NCBI GenBank assembly: GCA_013397865.1
Contig: VZTI01002345.1
Location: forward strand, 1,894,333-1,958,332
Direction of reading: 5' to 3'
From: Struthidea cinerea
Lineage: Eukaryota > Chordata > Aves > Passeriformes > Corcoracidae
Length of the DNA stretch: 64,000 bases
This document shows positions 33,901 through 44,000 of the stretch, piece by piece. Position numbers and translations under genes: made by a program. The notes under the pieces were generated by a model that was given only the letters and a program-made list of their open reading frames with translations, did not search any database and was not told where the DNA came from. Each line of letters starts with the position of its first letter. Position 1 is the first letter of the stretch.

Positions 33901-36900
33901 GGCAAACTCCTAAGCTAACTGCTCCCTAGCAGAAGGGGAAGCACTGCACAATACTCAAAGCACAGTGCTGATCTTGGCAAAACAACCACGAGAACATGGG
34001 GATCACATAATCCAGGATCCTGGTGGCAGCAGCAGGACTGAGTGCAGCACCAGCTGCCACTCACCTTTTTTTCTGGCTTGTGAGATGAGGTCAGCAGCAC
34101 TTTTGCTCATCACTTTAGTCACGTAGAGAGGACAGTTGGTCTGGCTGGCAATAGTGATGGCCCGGAAGACAGCTTCTGCTTCCAGCTGGAAGAGATGATG
34201 GCACACAGCTGCAGAAGAGCACTGGCTGGGCAGGGAAGAGCCCCTGTTACTCTCAGCACACCACTGATTGCTGCGGACACCCTGCGCCCTCACTTTTACC
34301 CTCGACTCCCCCAGGGCAGTTTAATCAGGGAGACCTGAGAGGGGGAGCTTCCATCTCCCCAGGGCCTGGCCCAAATGGCAGGCTACAATAACACAACGCC
34401 TGGCACAGGAGCACTGCCTGGACCCTGCTCCATGCCCATCACAGGAGCACTGCCTGAACCCTGCTCGGAGGCCAGCAGAGCTGCATCTGCTGTTTTTTCC
34501 ACTGCCTGGTTCCAGCTCTCCCGACAGCCCAAGGAGCCCAGGGACTGCTGCCCAGTCTTAGAGCACAACTTGCAGGCTGATGCCAGCCAGCAGGAGGGTC
34601 CACCCTTTCGTAGCACTCCCTGCTCCAGGCTGTCCCACGGCTGCAGCAGGGTTAACCAGATGTCCCCTGCCACCCCCATGGCAGGGTGCAGAGGGCTGCA
34701 CACTGGCAGGCTGCTTGTCATTGAGGCCTGGCTGTCCTGCAGTACAACTGCTGCTTGCCCCAGCCTGCCCCATCTCACTGTCCTGCTGTTAGTGGAGAGT
34801 AGATTTCCACCAGGAGGGATATCTTTGGACTATTACATCAGCCTGTGCTCCGCCCGAGCTCAACCCCAGAGATCTCCAAGTGCTTGCTCTACAATTTGGC
34901 TTCAGTGTTGGCTTGAGAAAGTTCAGAACAGAAGCCTTAAAAAGACACAATGATCCAGCCCCCATGGCAATGCCTGGGACCATGCCAGTCAAACGTCCCA
35001 GGGCAGAGAAGCAGAGCACTGCATCCAGACACACATGCACTCCTACACCTCTCATACTTCTGCAGATCTATTTGCTGTACAGTGAAAAGAGGTTTTTCTC
35101 TTCTTAAAGACTCTTTAAATAGAAATTTAAGTGAGAAGCCATTTTTTATCACCACACTTATGGGCTGTAGTAGTTGATGGGGTTTAACATGTGGACAGGA
35201 GCAAACAGCCACCACTGAATAGCCCTCACAGCAGGTTACAATCTGGAGCGGCATCATACTGCCCTGCCAAGTCACCACCATCACCTGAGAGAAGAACATG
35301 TCTTTAACCCCCACTGAGGTCCCTCCAGGACAGAGAAGACCCACGGAGCCACAGACCACTCTCCTAATGCTTTGCCATCTGCCTGCAGGCTTTATGGGGT
35401 AGCTAGGTCATTTGTGGTAGAGTATGCTCTGGAAGAAGGACACTGTTTATTTTCAAAGGCAATGAGATCTGGATTTGGCTAAACAGATAATATCTAGAGC
35501 CTTGCACTGTTCCCAGTTGCCTGATACTTTAATGGCATTTCAAGATCAAACACTGAACAACGTTTTATTGGCTCTGGATGAGATCTGCACTGCTTATGGT
35601 AATAGGACAGTTCTCAAATCTGGGCACAACCACAGCATCCTGTAATTGCACCTTAGCTTGCCAACTAGTGGCAACAGGTTAGAGTCATAAAAATAAATGG
35701 CAGCTTACACACAGAGGGACTCTGAGCCACTGTATTTGACATTGAGACTCTTCCCTGTATAGGAAAATGCTTTACACTCCTGTATTTCAAAGAGAGTAAG
35801 TACTGTTATTACACTAGGCCATATATGTTGTTACTAGCCCTAATACAGCCAACTTCTTACACTTCTAATTTAAGCCAACTGATTTTATTTCAGCAGCCCC
35901 TGAAGTACAAATCTGTCCCTGTGCTTCCCTGCTCAGCTTTGCTATTGTACCAAATTCCTATTGTTTTCTTCTTTCACATGCTGTGGAAGGCGAAGCACCT
36001 CTCAGCAGGGAGTTATGTGAAGGAAACCTATCTAAAATTAGATTCAACTCGTATTAATGGACCAAACAGAAAAATCCCTGCAAGCTAAAATTAGAAGTAA
36101 TCTCATTAGTGTTCTGACAATGATTTGTAACCAGGGAATTCCCCCTCTCTTTCCCTCCCACTCCTTCTACCAATGGCTTTGTCCACCTGACTCTGAAACA
36201 CACTTTAGAGACCAAGCAGATATAAAGCAGGAAGAGGCTGGAATCTCTCAGCACTTAAATGTGAACAGTGAATCCTCAGAGAAACTAAAACTCGTCATTA
36301 GATTCTTCTTAGGTTTCTCACATCTGTGGAGTCACCTATACAAGACAAATGCCCCCAATCCAGCCTCAAAGGCTGCTAGAGCCATATAGACACTTTGGTT
36401 GATTGATTCCTCTCTGTGAGACTCAGAACAAGGGCTTCTATCTCTGCTGGGCAACTCAAGCAAGACTGAGAAATGTTTGTCACAAACATGCACCTCACTC
36501 TTTCCTGGGCTGATGATGAAAAAGACAGCAGTGCCTGTATAAATGGATACCCCTGGATGTACACACATTCTCCCCTGCCCTGATGCTTGCCTGGCCCCAC
36601 TAAACATACTGAGCGCCCTACTGTGACTGGAAAACTCTTCAGTGAAGCAAGGCTGAACTGTCCTCTGCATCTTACCTCCTCAGGTCTGCTCAGCACATGG
36701 CCTTCGGGGCCTGTTATTCCCATCTCCAACATCCTGGCTTGTTCCTAGGACATCAAAAGAACGGAGGGATATTACAGGACAGAAACTATCAACCAAAAAA
36801 GCAGATCCCTTCTGTGTCAAGCCCTTCCTCAGGACCATCACCACCCTATGTCCTGTGGGACCATCAGGCATGGTGAGAGGCTGCTGTACGCTCAAGGGGT

Positions 36901-39900
36901 TTGAAAGCAGGAACATGGGGAAATGGGAGGGCAGGCACTGACTTAAACCTCTTCAATGAAACAAGCACAATGTGGAGACAAAAAAGGGCTACAAAACTCC
37001 TCATCCTCTCCAATTCCCAGGTCTGCGAAGTGCGACCAAATAGTAATTTTGGGGCATTTCATAATTAGGCAGGTACTAAAATAGAGATAAGCTCTGGCCA
37101 ATACAATTCCTCTGACCACTCTCAGTTTTCATGTGAAGGAGCCATCCAACTGTGCACTGCAGCCCTAAAAAGTCCAAACAAAACTGATTCTTGTAGTCTG
37201 AAAAGATGCTCAAAGAATGACCTCTTGGTTCATGCTCCTTCAACTCCCAAGAACAAGAGAAATAGTTGCAGAGCTTAACTGAGCAATGTCTTCTGTGCCT
37301 TAAAGAAAATCAAAACATTTGGACCTTCTGTCATCCAGCACCAATTACAACACAGCGGGCCAATACACACTACTCACTTTATCACTAAACCACATCTGTC
37401 AGAACACTCTCCTTGCGAATCCAGCTTCATTAGCCACCTGCTTGCTTTCAGGGAGAAAATCTCTCGTCAAGGCAGTTCTCAATGAACTTTACCTCTCCTG
37501 GCTTGTTATGTGCGAGGCAAAGGTCTCTGCCCCTCCACACTGAAGTCAGCTGCAGCTGGAGCAAACATACCATACTTGATGGATACTCATTTCCATTTAG
37601 GTAATTGCTAATTCACTATTGCAGATTCGCTTACGCACAATATATTCACAACAAAAAGCCTTGCTAAATTAGATATTGCTGCTGAACAGCAGAGGTATCA
37701 CCTTGCACAAGATGTCCAGCTTTAGAGCCATTTTGCTAATGCCCCACACCAAGTCTGCCTGGGATAGATTTTCAGTTCTTGCCCGCCAGAAGTAATTAGT
37801 TACCTGTGCAATTATATCCCCATTTTCTGCATGAACTTGAGCTATGGCACCCAGCTCTGCCAGGCAGCTGAATATCTCATACAGCTAAAAGAGAGACAAG
37901 AAGAAATGATTACTGAGCAGGCTGCCCATGGCCCTGATACTGCTCAGGGCCCTTCCACCCATGCCCCTGGCAGCAGCAGGACACAGTGTAGCCATGCAAG
38001 GCAGAGCTCTGGCTGTGCTGGGACCAGCTCTCTGAAGGATGCAGTCACCAGCAGATGTTCTTGGTGATCTCCACACCAGACCTGTGCCTCTGCCTGCAGT
38101 GCAGGAGCCCAGCCAGCCCACAGCACAGCCCGGGGCAGCCCTGCACAGGCAGCCAGGGTGGAGGAGAGGAGCAGCAAGGCCTGGCCAGGGGCAGCAGCCA
38201 CCAGCCTTATGAGCTGCCCCATGCCCACCATAGCTGTCACCCCCCACTGCTCCTTGAATCAACACAATCATGGCGGTGCAGGGGGTCTCACCTCGGTGTT
38301 GGACATCTGGTACAAATCCTTGTAGGCCATGTACACCATGAAGGAGTTAACGCCTGGGGCAGGGCAGAGAGGAGAGAGAGGTGAGCTTTGTAGGTCAGGC
38401 TGCCTGCTCTGGCCACCCTCCCCAACCAGATGCCCTGTGGGGCACAGCCCCTGCTGGCAGCTGTGCAAGACCCCATGGGCACCCAACAGCGCAGCCAGCT
38501 CATGCCCTCCCTGGCCAGGGGACAGGGCTGGCCAAGGCCAGCAACGAACCTTTCTCCTGGACCATGGTGTGCAGCTCCTGCCTGACGTGGTCGCTCCAGC
38601 GAGGGATGTCCACATGCAATGCATAGTCACAGCAGGCCTTGCCATCAGCCCACTCCCGCCACCGCTCCAGCGCCTCGGCCAGGCTGGACTCCGGCTCTGG
38701 CACCACATGATCCACTGCAGGGGCACAGCAGAGGAAGGACTGGGCAAGGGCTCCCCAACCAGGCCATTCCACTGTGGCCTGGCTGCTCCACCACCCCAGG
38801 CTGGTCTCCTCAACAGCTTCAGGGCAGCTCTCAAGAGGATCCTGTCCCCTTCACAACATGCCTTGGCTCCTCAAGTGCATTTATTGGCAGGGAAGTGCAC
38901 AGAGCCTTTGCTTAATGGCCTCTGGCACAGGACCAGAGGTTTTTACATGCTTCTGCTGAGAAACTGGCTGGAAGCTGAAGAGCCTTGTCTTTCCCCATCC
39001 CCACTCCCACCCCATTAGCACACAGCCTCCTCCTACACTGCAACACTAATGCACCTTTTATTGCCCACCATGGAATCTCCACACCTTACCACAGACCATT
39101 TCACAAAACATATTTTTTTGGCACAGAAGAAGGAAAAACGGTGGGGGGAGGACAAGGAACCCAGCCCTTTACTGGAAGGATCAACACTTGCTCCTGCATC
39201 CTGCAGTGCACCCAGCTGTAATCACTGCACAGGGCAACACCTGGACCTCAAACTAGTGCACAACCATATTGTGCATTCTCCAGGGAAGGACCTCAGAATT
39301 CCTTTTCTTTTTCGTCAGCACTGTTTATTTTCAAGCAGTGTGGGATGCCAGCACACTGCTCTGTTCCTCTGCTCAGAGTCATCTGAGAAACATGCTGCCC
39401 TACTTTTATTTAAAAGAGAAGTTATGCCATTGTTCCTTTTTGAGGGTCCCAGGGGCAACAGTGGCTGCAGACAAGCACTGCAGAACACAGGATCTGCAAG
39501 GGCAAAGGGTCCTACACACATATCCTATCACTTCATCATTACTAAGGATACAAAGATTCATCCCAATCCTTACTCCCTAGACTGCATTGACAGAGATCAC
39601 AGAAAATATGAACACACTGTCATGGACTTTGAAGACAAAGAAGATTGAGAAAAGCACAGAAAAAAGAAAGAACTGGGTGATCTTGCAGGAGTGCTGGGTG
39701 GTGTCATGCACAGGCCATGCCTGCTGCACTTACTGATCATGGTGGTTCCACCAGCCAGAGCTGCCTTTGTTCCTTGGAAGAAATCATCCACAGCAGTCAT
39801 TCCCTTGTATGGCATCTGCAGGCGAGTGTGGACATCAATTCCTCCAGGGATCACCATCTTCCCATTGGCTTCTATGGTTTTGACCCCTCCAGGAACAATC

Positions 39901-42176
39901 AGGTTGTCTCCGATCTGCCTGATGAGATCACACCAAGATACTCACACGAAGGAAAACCAGCCACAACATAACCTCTGAACAGCTCAGCCAGGGACTGCCA
40001 GGGCAGCTCCCTGCCAGCAGGAACACCCCACTCTGCAGCCATGTGCAGGATTGTCTGGCTTGCTTACACCTATGCTGTGCTTAGTCCAGGGGTGGCTGCC
40101 ATCTGTCCAGCGGTCTCTGTGGTGCATGGTGAGAACCTGCCTAGGACACCTCATACCCTACAGGCTCACAAAACAGGCTCCAGCATGCATTTCTAGCGTA
40201 GCAGTCCTAACTACTCACCCAGGGTGCATGCTCACAAAACCCGACACCAGCCCTGCTTCCAAGTGAGCTACACCCCTAATCTCTCCTGTCCTTCTGCCCA
40301 CACCTTAAGTAAGGCTCAAGTCTGAGCTTACTTACAGAGAAAGATGATTTCCACTGTAATGCCACAGCTGCTAGGCCAGCTCGGGACTCATAAGGGACTT
40401 GCAATGCTGCTCACAGCACAAAGTCCCAAGAGTGAAGGGACTCCTGGGAGCTGGGAAATAGCTCAGCAAGTACCCAGCCTGACTGGCTGCAGCCTGCTGG
40501 GCTCATGGCACAGCCTGGAAGCTCTGGGCTTACTGTCTTCCCAAGAAGTGCACAGTTCTCCCCTCTCACCTTGTCTCTTCTGTGGCACTGAACGACAGCT
40601 TTGCTATCAGCAGGGCCACATTGTAGTGAAGGCAGCTAAAATCACAAATACCTAAAAATGTCCTGTGAAAACAGGAAACCTAAAGAGTTCCAGTATAAAC
40701 CCACCAGTAACCTAATACACAGCTACAGTGCTCTGGAGCCTGTCCTGTTCGAGCACAACTCAATGTACCCAGCCCTCCTGCAGGCCAAGTCACCTGAACC
40801 TCAGCATTCCCTTTCCCAGCCCCTGTCCCCTCAACCCCTTTATGTGCCCATAAGTACAACTCAGCCTTCAAATCTCTTCTTTCAGAAATCCTACTTTCAT
40901 CAAGCCTTTCTCAGTCTTCCTTGATAAATCAATATTAAAGATAAGTTGGCTTTAGTGGAAAACTTCTGATTTCCTTGTCACACTGGGGAGGTAAAAATGA
41001 GAAGCAAATTCAATTTTTGCATTTCATTCAAGCTGAGTCATTTTGCAGGGTTTTTTTTTCTCCCTAGTGTAACAAAACTTCTGCGGACAGAATTGCTCAC
41101 TTTACTGTCCTCACAGCAATAAACCAGCAGCTCTTCCCACTGCTTTTATGGAGATGAATCCATCACTAAAGGTTTTTAATTGCTCATTGTATTCTTACCA
41201 GAACTCACTTGTAAGAGCATTTAGCTCTCAAGGCAGTGAAATTCTGTGGCCTCCAGGCTGTAGATGAGGCTCAGTCATTTGCCCAAGCATACTCACAAAG
41301 CCTGTGCCATAGCAACACCTGAAGCTGGCTCTGATCCCTGCCTGTGTACAAGTCCTTGTCAATCACAAATGGTCTTGTCCACCAGATAAAAATACAGTCA
41401 CACTTCTTGAAGTATTTATCTGCGGCTGGATTTTTAACATATACCACGCTGGGAAGGCTGGATATTTAACTCTTACCATAGAGCAAGCAATGCCTTTTCA
41501 ATTCTCTCTGCTATGAACTATCATGGTTCTTTCACTTCACCCAGTGTGGCGCTGGCCCCAACACAATACCTTTGCCAAATTTGAATGGCAGCCTTTTAAC
41601 AATGGAGCTATTCCTGCAGCTCTGAGACATACACGAAGAAGCTGGGGGAACCCAGAGGTTTCCCTGCAATTCCTGGAAATCTCAAGGATGCAGATGACTT
41701 GCAGCACAGCCCTGTCCTTGTTAGTGCTAACAAACAGGATCTTGTCTGGGGTCATTCATGCTTATAAGGTTAACACAGGGAAAAACAGAAGTCAAAGATA
41801 AACCTTGTTCCTGGTGCAATTAGACACAACTTTGCTGTACAATGGACACAGTACCACAATCCCACAAGTCTGACGGCAATTCAGTCACTGGAGTTCCTCT
41901 GAAAACACATCAGCCAATCACGTCTGTGTTCACACACACTGCAGAGAGCTGAGCCTCTGAATAGAGAGGGTTATCAGGCTTTACTGCCTGGCAAGTTGGG
42001 TACAGACCACATCCACAAAAAGCCAATAACCACCTAACCTGAAGTTGGTTTAAGGGGAGATGAAGATAATAGAAATCCCATACTTACTTTATGAGGCCAT
42101 CCTCCATGTAAATGTCAGCATAGAATGACTGGTCATCATTGACTATTCGCCCTCCTTTAATAAGGAGACGATCACT
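27830..42176 (-). CDS. DPYSL3: DPYSL3 (CRMP4), exons 2-14; first exon not visible
   Basis: DPYSL3 is a cytosolic tetrameric relative of dihydropyrimidinase that acts in semaphorin signalling, actin/microtubule binding and axon growth; family members have no dihydropyrimidinase activity. Thirteen exons join in phase to 557 codons plus stop. Every exon length measured (89, 185, 165, 62, 81, 69, 121, 157, 142, 171, 180, 163 bp plus the last) agrees with the CRMP gene plan. Adding the family's 13-residue first exon gives 570 residues, the standard short-isoform length. The C-terminal tail has the CRMP4 phosphosites Thr509, Thr514, Ser518 and Ser522 (TTTPKGGTPAGS and RGSP) and ends GGRSNITSLS. CRMP1, CRMP2 and DPYSL4 were compared from memory and fit the tail (PKGGTPAGS, TQVDEG) poorly. 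The MSYQ-type or long-isoform first exon was not found and may lie in an N gap. Residue numbers below assume the 570-aa isoform. Confidence 0.96.
28360..28522 (-). CDS. DPYSL3: DPYSL3 exon 13: phosphoregulatory tail
   Basis: The exon encodes residues 488-541. It holds the priming and GSK3-type sites: Thr509 in LTTTPKGG, Thr514 in GGTP, Ser518 in PAGS and Ser522 in RGSP. The order matches the CDK5/DYRK2-primed GSK3 cascade known for CRMP4. VRNLHQSGFSLSG follows. The acceptor is GTGACAG and the donor GTGAAC. Length is 163 bp. Confidence 0.97.
29081..29260 (-). CDS. DPYSL3: DPYSL3 exon 12
   Basis: The exon encodes residues 428-487, from VAEYNIFEGMELRGAP to YVYKRIKARRK, the last strands and helix of the DHPase-like fold. 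The acceptor is GCTGCAG and the donor GTGAGG. Length is 180 bp, phase 0 at both ends. Confidence 0.97.
29864..30034 (-). CDS. DPYSL3: DPYSL3 exon 11
   Basis: The exon encodes residues 371-427. ATGKMDENQFVAVTSTNAA and the IFNLYPRKGRIAVGSDSDL stretch are family hallmarks. The acceptor is GAGCAG and the donor GTAAGT. Length is 171 bp. Confidence 0.97.
30369..30510 (-). CDS. DPYSL3: DPYSL3 exon 10
   Basis: The exon encodes residues 323-370, including SGSAHCTFSTAQKAIGKDN, IPEGTNGIEERMSVIW and DKAV. The acceptor is CTCTTCAG and the donor GTGAGA. Length is 142 bp. Confidence 0.97.
30511..32832 (-). other. DPYSL3: DPYSL3 intron 9
   Basis: This 2.3-kb intron lies between exons 9 and 10. No exon, RNA gene or repeat family was recognised in it. 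Confidence 0.5.
32833..32989 (-). CDS. DPYSL3: DPYSL3 exon 9
   Basis: The exon encodes residues 271-322. It begins IVVFGEPITASLGTDGTHYW and includes SPPLSPDPTTPDYINSLLA. The acceptor is TTCTCCAG and the donor GTGAGT. Length is 157 bp. Confidence 0.97.
33458..33774 (-). mobile_element. Solo LTR-like element, minus orientation (endogenous retrovirus class)
   Basis: The minus-strand sequence has the layout of an LTR: it begins TGTGAG and ends CTCACA, an inverted-repeat pair. A TATAAAA box lies at 33549-33543 and AATAAA at 33526-33521, followed by about 60 bases to the 3' edge. No internal retroviral gene is present, so it would be a solo LTR. The left edge is fairly firm. The right edge is uncertain because a palindrome at 33751-33774 offers TGTGAG on both strands, and no matching target-site duplication was found; the element might extend to about 33.9 kb. 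It lies in DPYSL3 intron 8, in the same orientation as the gene. Confidence 0.5.
33751..33774. repeat. Perfect 10-bp stem hairpin with GCAA loop
   Basis: The arm TGTGAGAACT is followed by GCAA and then by its exact reverse complement AGTTCTCACA. It lies at the presumed upstream edge of the LTR-like element. Confidence 0.9.
34065..34185 (-). CDS. DPYSL3: DPYSL3 exon 8
   Basis: The exon encodes residues 231-270, from LEAEAVFRAITIASQTNCPL through VTKVMSKSAADLISQARKK. The acceptor is TTCCAG and the donor GTGAGT. Length is 121 bp. The segment aligns with the part of dihydropyrimidinase that holds a metal-ligand histidine; family members do not keep full metal binding. Confidence 0.97.
34186..36675 (-). 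other. DPYSL3: DPYSL3 intron 7
   Basis: This 2.5-kb intron includes an imperfect 36-bp tandem duplication starting at 34404 (CACAGGAGCACTGCCTG repeated from 34440). The long open frame at 34375-34953 runs through that repeat and has no family resemblance. Nothing else was recognised. Confidence 0.5.
36676..36744 (-). CDS. DPYSL3: DPYSL3 exon 7
   Basis: The exon encodes residues 208-230 (EQARMLEMGITGPEGHVL then SRPEE). The acceptor is TTCCTAG and the donor GTAAGA. Length is 69 bp, phase 0 at both ends. Confidence 0.97.
37804..37884 (-). CDS. DPYSL3: DPYSL3 exon 6
   Basis: The exon encodes residues 181-207, LYEIFSCLAELGAIAQ then VHAENGDIIAQ. It includes the conserved histidine of the DHPase-like barrel. 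The acceptor is CTTTTAG and the donor GTAACT. Length is 81 bp. Confidence 0.97.
38292..38353 (-). CDS. DPYSL3: DPYSL3 exon 5
   Basis: This 62-bp exon completes Gly160 and encodes VNSFMVYMAYKDLYQMSNTE to residue 180. The acceptor is TGCCCCAG and the donor GTGAGA. Confidence 0.97.
38550..38714 (-). CDS. DPYSL3: DPYSL3 exon 4
   Basis: The exon encodes residues 105-159 and includes MDHVVPEPESSLAEALERW and the motif ADGKACCDYALHVDI. The region PRWSDHVRQELHTMVQEKG diverges from the mammalian form. The acceptor is CTGCAG; the donor GTTCGT is a weak match to consensus. Length is 165 bp. Confidence 0.96.
39734..39918 (-). CDS. DPYSL3: DPYSL3 exon 3
   Basis: The exon encodes residues 43-104, with GGIDVHTRLQMPYKGM and FFQGTKAALAGGTTMI. 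The dihydropyrimidinase metal motif H-x-H is HTR here (His73, Arg75), so one histidine ligand is gone. The acceptor is TCATCAG and the donor GTAAGT. Length is 185 bp. Confidence 0.97.
39919..42087 (-). other. DPYSL3: DPYSL3 intron 2
   Basis: This 2.2-kb intron is bounded by donor GTAAGT and acceptor TCATCAG on the minus strand. No repeat, RNA gene or exon was recognised in it. Confidence 0.5.
42088..42176 (-). CDS. DPYSL3: DPYSL3 exon 2, first visible coding exon
   Basis: The exon encodes residues 14-42 and two bases of codon 43: SDRLLIKGGRIVNDD then QSFYADIYMEDGLIK. The acceptor is CATTTCAG and the donor GTAAGT. Length is 89 bp. It starts in phase 0, so any first exon must end in phase 0. 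It is shared by short and long isoforms. Confidence 0.97.
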
Positions 42177-42243
42177 CTGAAATGGGAAGAGCACAGCAGT
42201 TGTCAATAGCAGGTAACACACGCGCTTCATTCACTTCTGACTG

Positions 42244-42438
42244 TGAGGGTGGTTAGACACTGGAAACAGGTTGCCCAGAGAGGTTATGGATGCCCCAACC
42301 CTGGTGGTATTCAAAGCCAGGATGGTTAAGTCCTTGAGCAACCTGGTCTAGTGGGAGGTGTCCCACTAGAGGGGGTTGGGACTACATGATCTTTAACATC
42401 CATTCCAACCCCTTACCATATTACCATTTTATGATTCT
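42244..42438 (+). mobile_element. CR1 LINE, truncated 3' end
   Basis: About 195 bases match the well-known 3' end of avian CR1: GAGGGTGGTTAGACACTGG at the start, AACAGGTTGCCCAGAGAGG, TTGGGACTACATGATCTTT, and the 3' terminal ATGATTCT word. It is 5'-truncated with scattered substitutions and no coding part. It is antisense to DPYSL3 and ends within intron 1, starting 68 bases from the exon 2 acceptor. CR1 of this form identifies the source as a bird or close relative. Confidence 0.92.
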
Positions 42439-43689
42439 CAGCACTCTGTTCAGGCACTCTCCCACTGCTCACCTCAACCGCCAATGCTGCAGAAAGGTCA
42501 CTGGACCTGTGCTAACACTCCAAACAACAGTACAAGAGCAAGGATTGAAAATGCCATACTCCTAAAGCTGTTTCTAAATGGGAGAGGGGGCTGCCAGAAA
42601 CACCACCGAGGCAGACTGAGCACAAGGGAGAGCCACTGGGAACACAGCAAATATGCTTCCATAAAATACAGAGAGAAGTCAAAAGTTTCCTGCACTGGGA
42701 CATTATGCACAAAATTCTGCAGGCAGCATGAGCCACACATCAGTATTTAGAGCAAGTCTGTACTAAGGGCATGTCTTTAAACCTTATCCAGACACCATGT
42801 AAAGTAAGTTGCATTAAAGAAGACAAGTTACTCTCTTCTCTGTTACCACCTTGCAAAGACCACCAACAGGACAGGCAACTGGCTGGTAATCTGTCCCTCT
42901 CCTGCTGTGCTTGGGGTAATGCTTCTGAGGCATTTCACAGGTCTATACAAAACCCAGGAGGCACTGGACTGCACTCCAGCCTCATGATTTGCCACCTCCT
43001 CTGTTCTCCTTTCCATTGACCGAAGTGGCCAGCAGCCCTCTCTGAAGGAGCACAGCCAGACAGCAGAGGAACACCCCAACCAGGACTGTGCTTATGCTCT
43101 TCCTGCATTCACACTTTTGGACCATACAACTCAGCATACACTGACAGGAGAGGATGGACACTGTCCTGTGGGGAACAGACCCTGTCCAGAGGAACTGGGA
43201 TGGCAGAGGTCCTGCTCTTCTACCTACGTCTACCTGCACAAGTCTGCACAAGCAGCTGCAGGCAATATGGGGCAAAATGACCTGATCTCACATATGCCTG
43301 CCACGGATTCAGGTGACATAGGCTGACTGCTGTGCCAGAGAACGTGTTGTCTACCTGACTGCTTAAAACACATCCAGTAACTCTTCAGCTCTTGATCACA
43401 CCTTACATTCCTCTCTTTTACCCCCGGTGCCCACAGCCCAAGTTTTGGCATGTAAACACACTCCCCTTCCACAGCCTGAGCCTGGACAAGGGCCGACCAG
43501 AGCCTTCAGCAGGGCTCACATGCCAGCCTCACCCCGTGACGCTCTTGCATGGTTGCATGGTTAATCGCTCTGCAGGGAAACGGGTTTGCTCTCCATCCAC
43601 CGCCCTCGGGGCAATTTCTGAAGTATTGCCACCGTGGTGGGAACTTGTAGCTTCCTTTCTGTCAACAGAAGGATGCAAAGAACACTCCT

Positions 43690-44000
43690 GCGTCCCGGCA
43701 GCAGCCAAAGCCCAGAGCCCCGCGTGCATTTTTACAGCAATCTCATCCACACGCAGCCGAGACAAAGGAACTGGGTGGGGAAAGGAGGGGAATGCCGGCG
43801 CGCTCAGCCCTGCTGCAGCTCAGCGCGGGGGCACAGCCGCCGGCTCCCGGCACTGCCCAGGCGAGGGCCGCCCCACGGCTCCACAGATGGCCGGCAACCC
43901 CAGCCCCGGCAAGGGGGATTTACCTTCCCCGCCCAGCACAGCCCATAAGGAGCCTCGCCTTCCACCAGGAAAAGAGCTCAGCTGAGTTGTTCCCGGTTCT
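43690..44000. promoter_or_regulatory. Small CpG-rich patch upstream of DPYSL3 exon 2
   Basis: CpG becomes frequent here against a CpG-poor background. On the minus strand a 28-codon frame starting MAGEPGTTQ reaches a possible donor (GGGGAAG then GTAAAT). That donor would leave phase 1, which cannot join exon 2 in frame, so it is not called as a coding first exon. It could be an enhancer, a non-coding exon or simply a GC-rich patch. Confidence 0.35.

Noticed and set aside
34375..34953. 192-codon frame in DPYSL3 intron 7
   Set aside because: It runs through a local tandem duplication and is antisense to DPYSL3; composition explains the open frame.
39049..39648. 199-codon frame antisense to DPYSL3 intron 3
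   Set aside because: No recognisable domain and no supporting splice or promoter signals.
27830..42176. CRMP1, DPYSL2 or DPYSL4 as the identity of the right gene
   Set aside because: The TTTPKGGTPAGS tail, RGSPTR and TQVDEG stretches fit DPYSL3; only the HTRLQ motif resembles DPYSL4.
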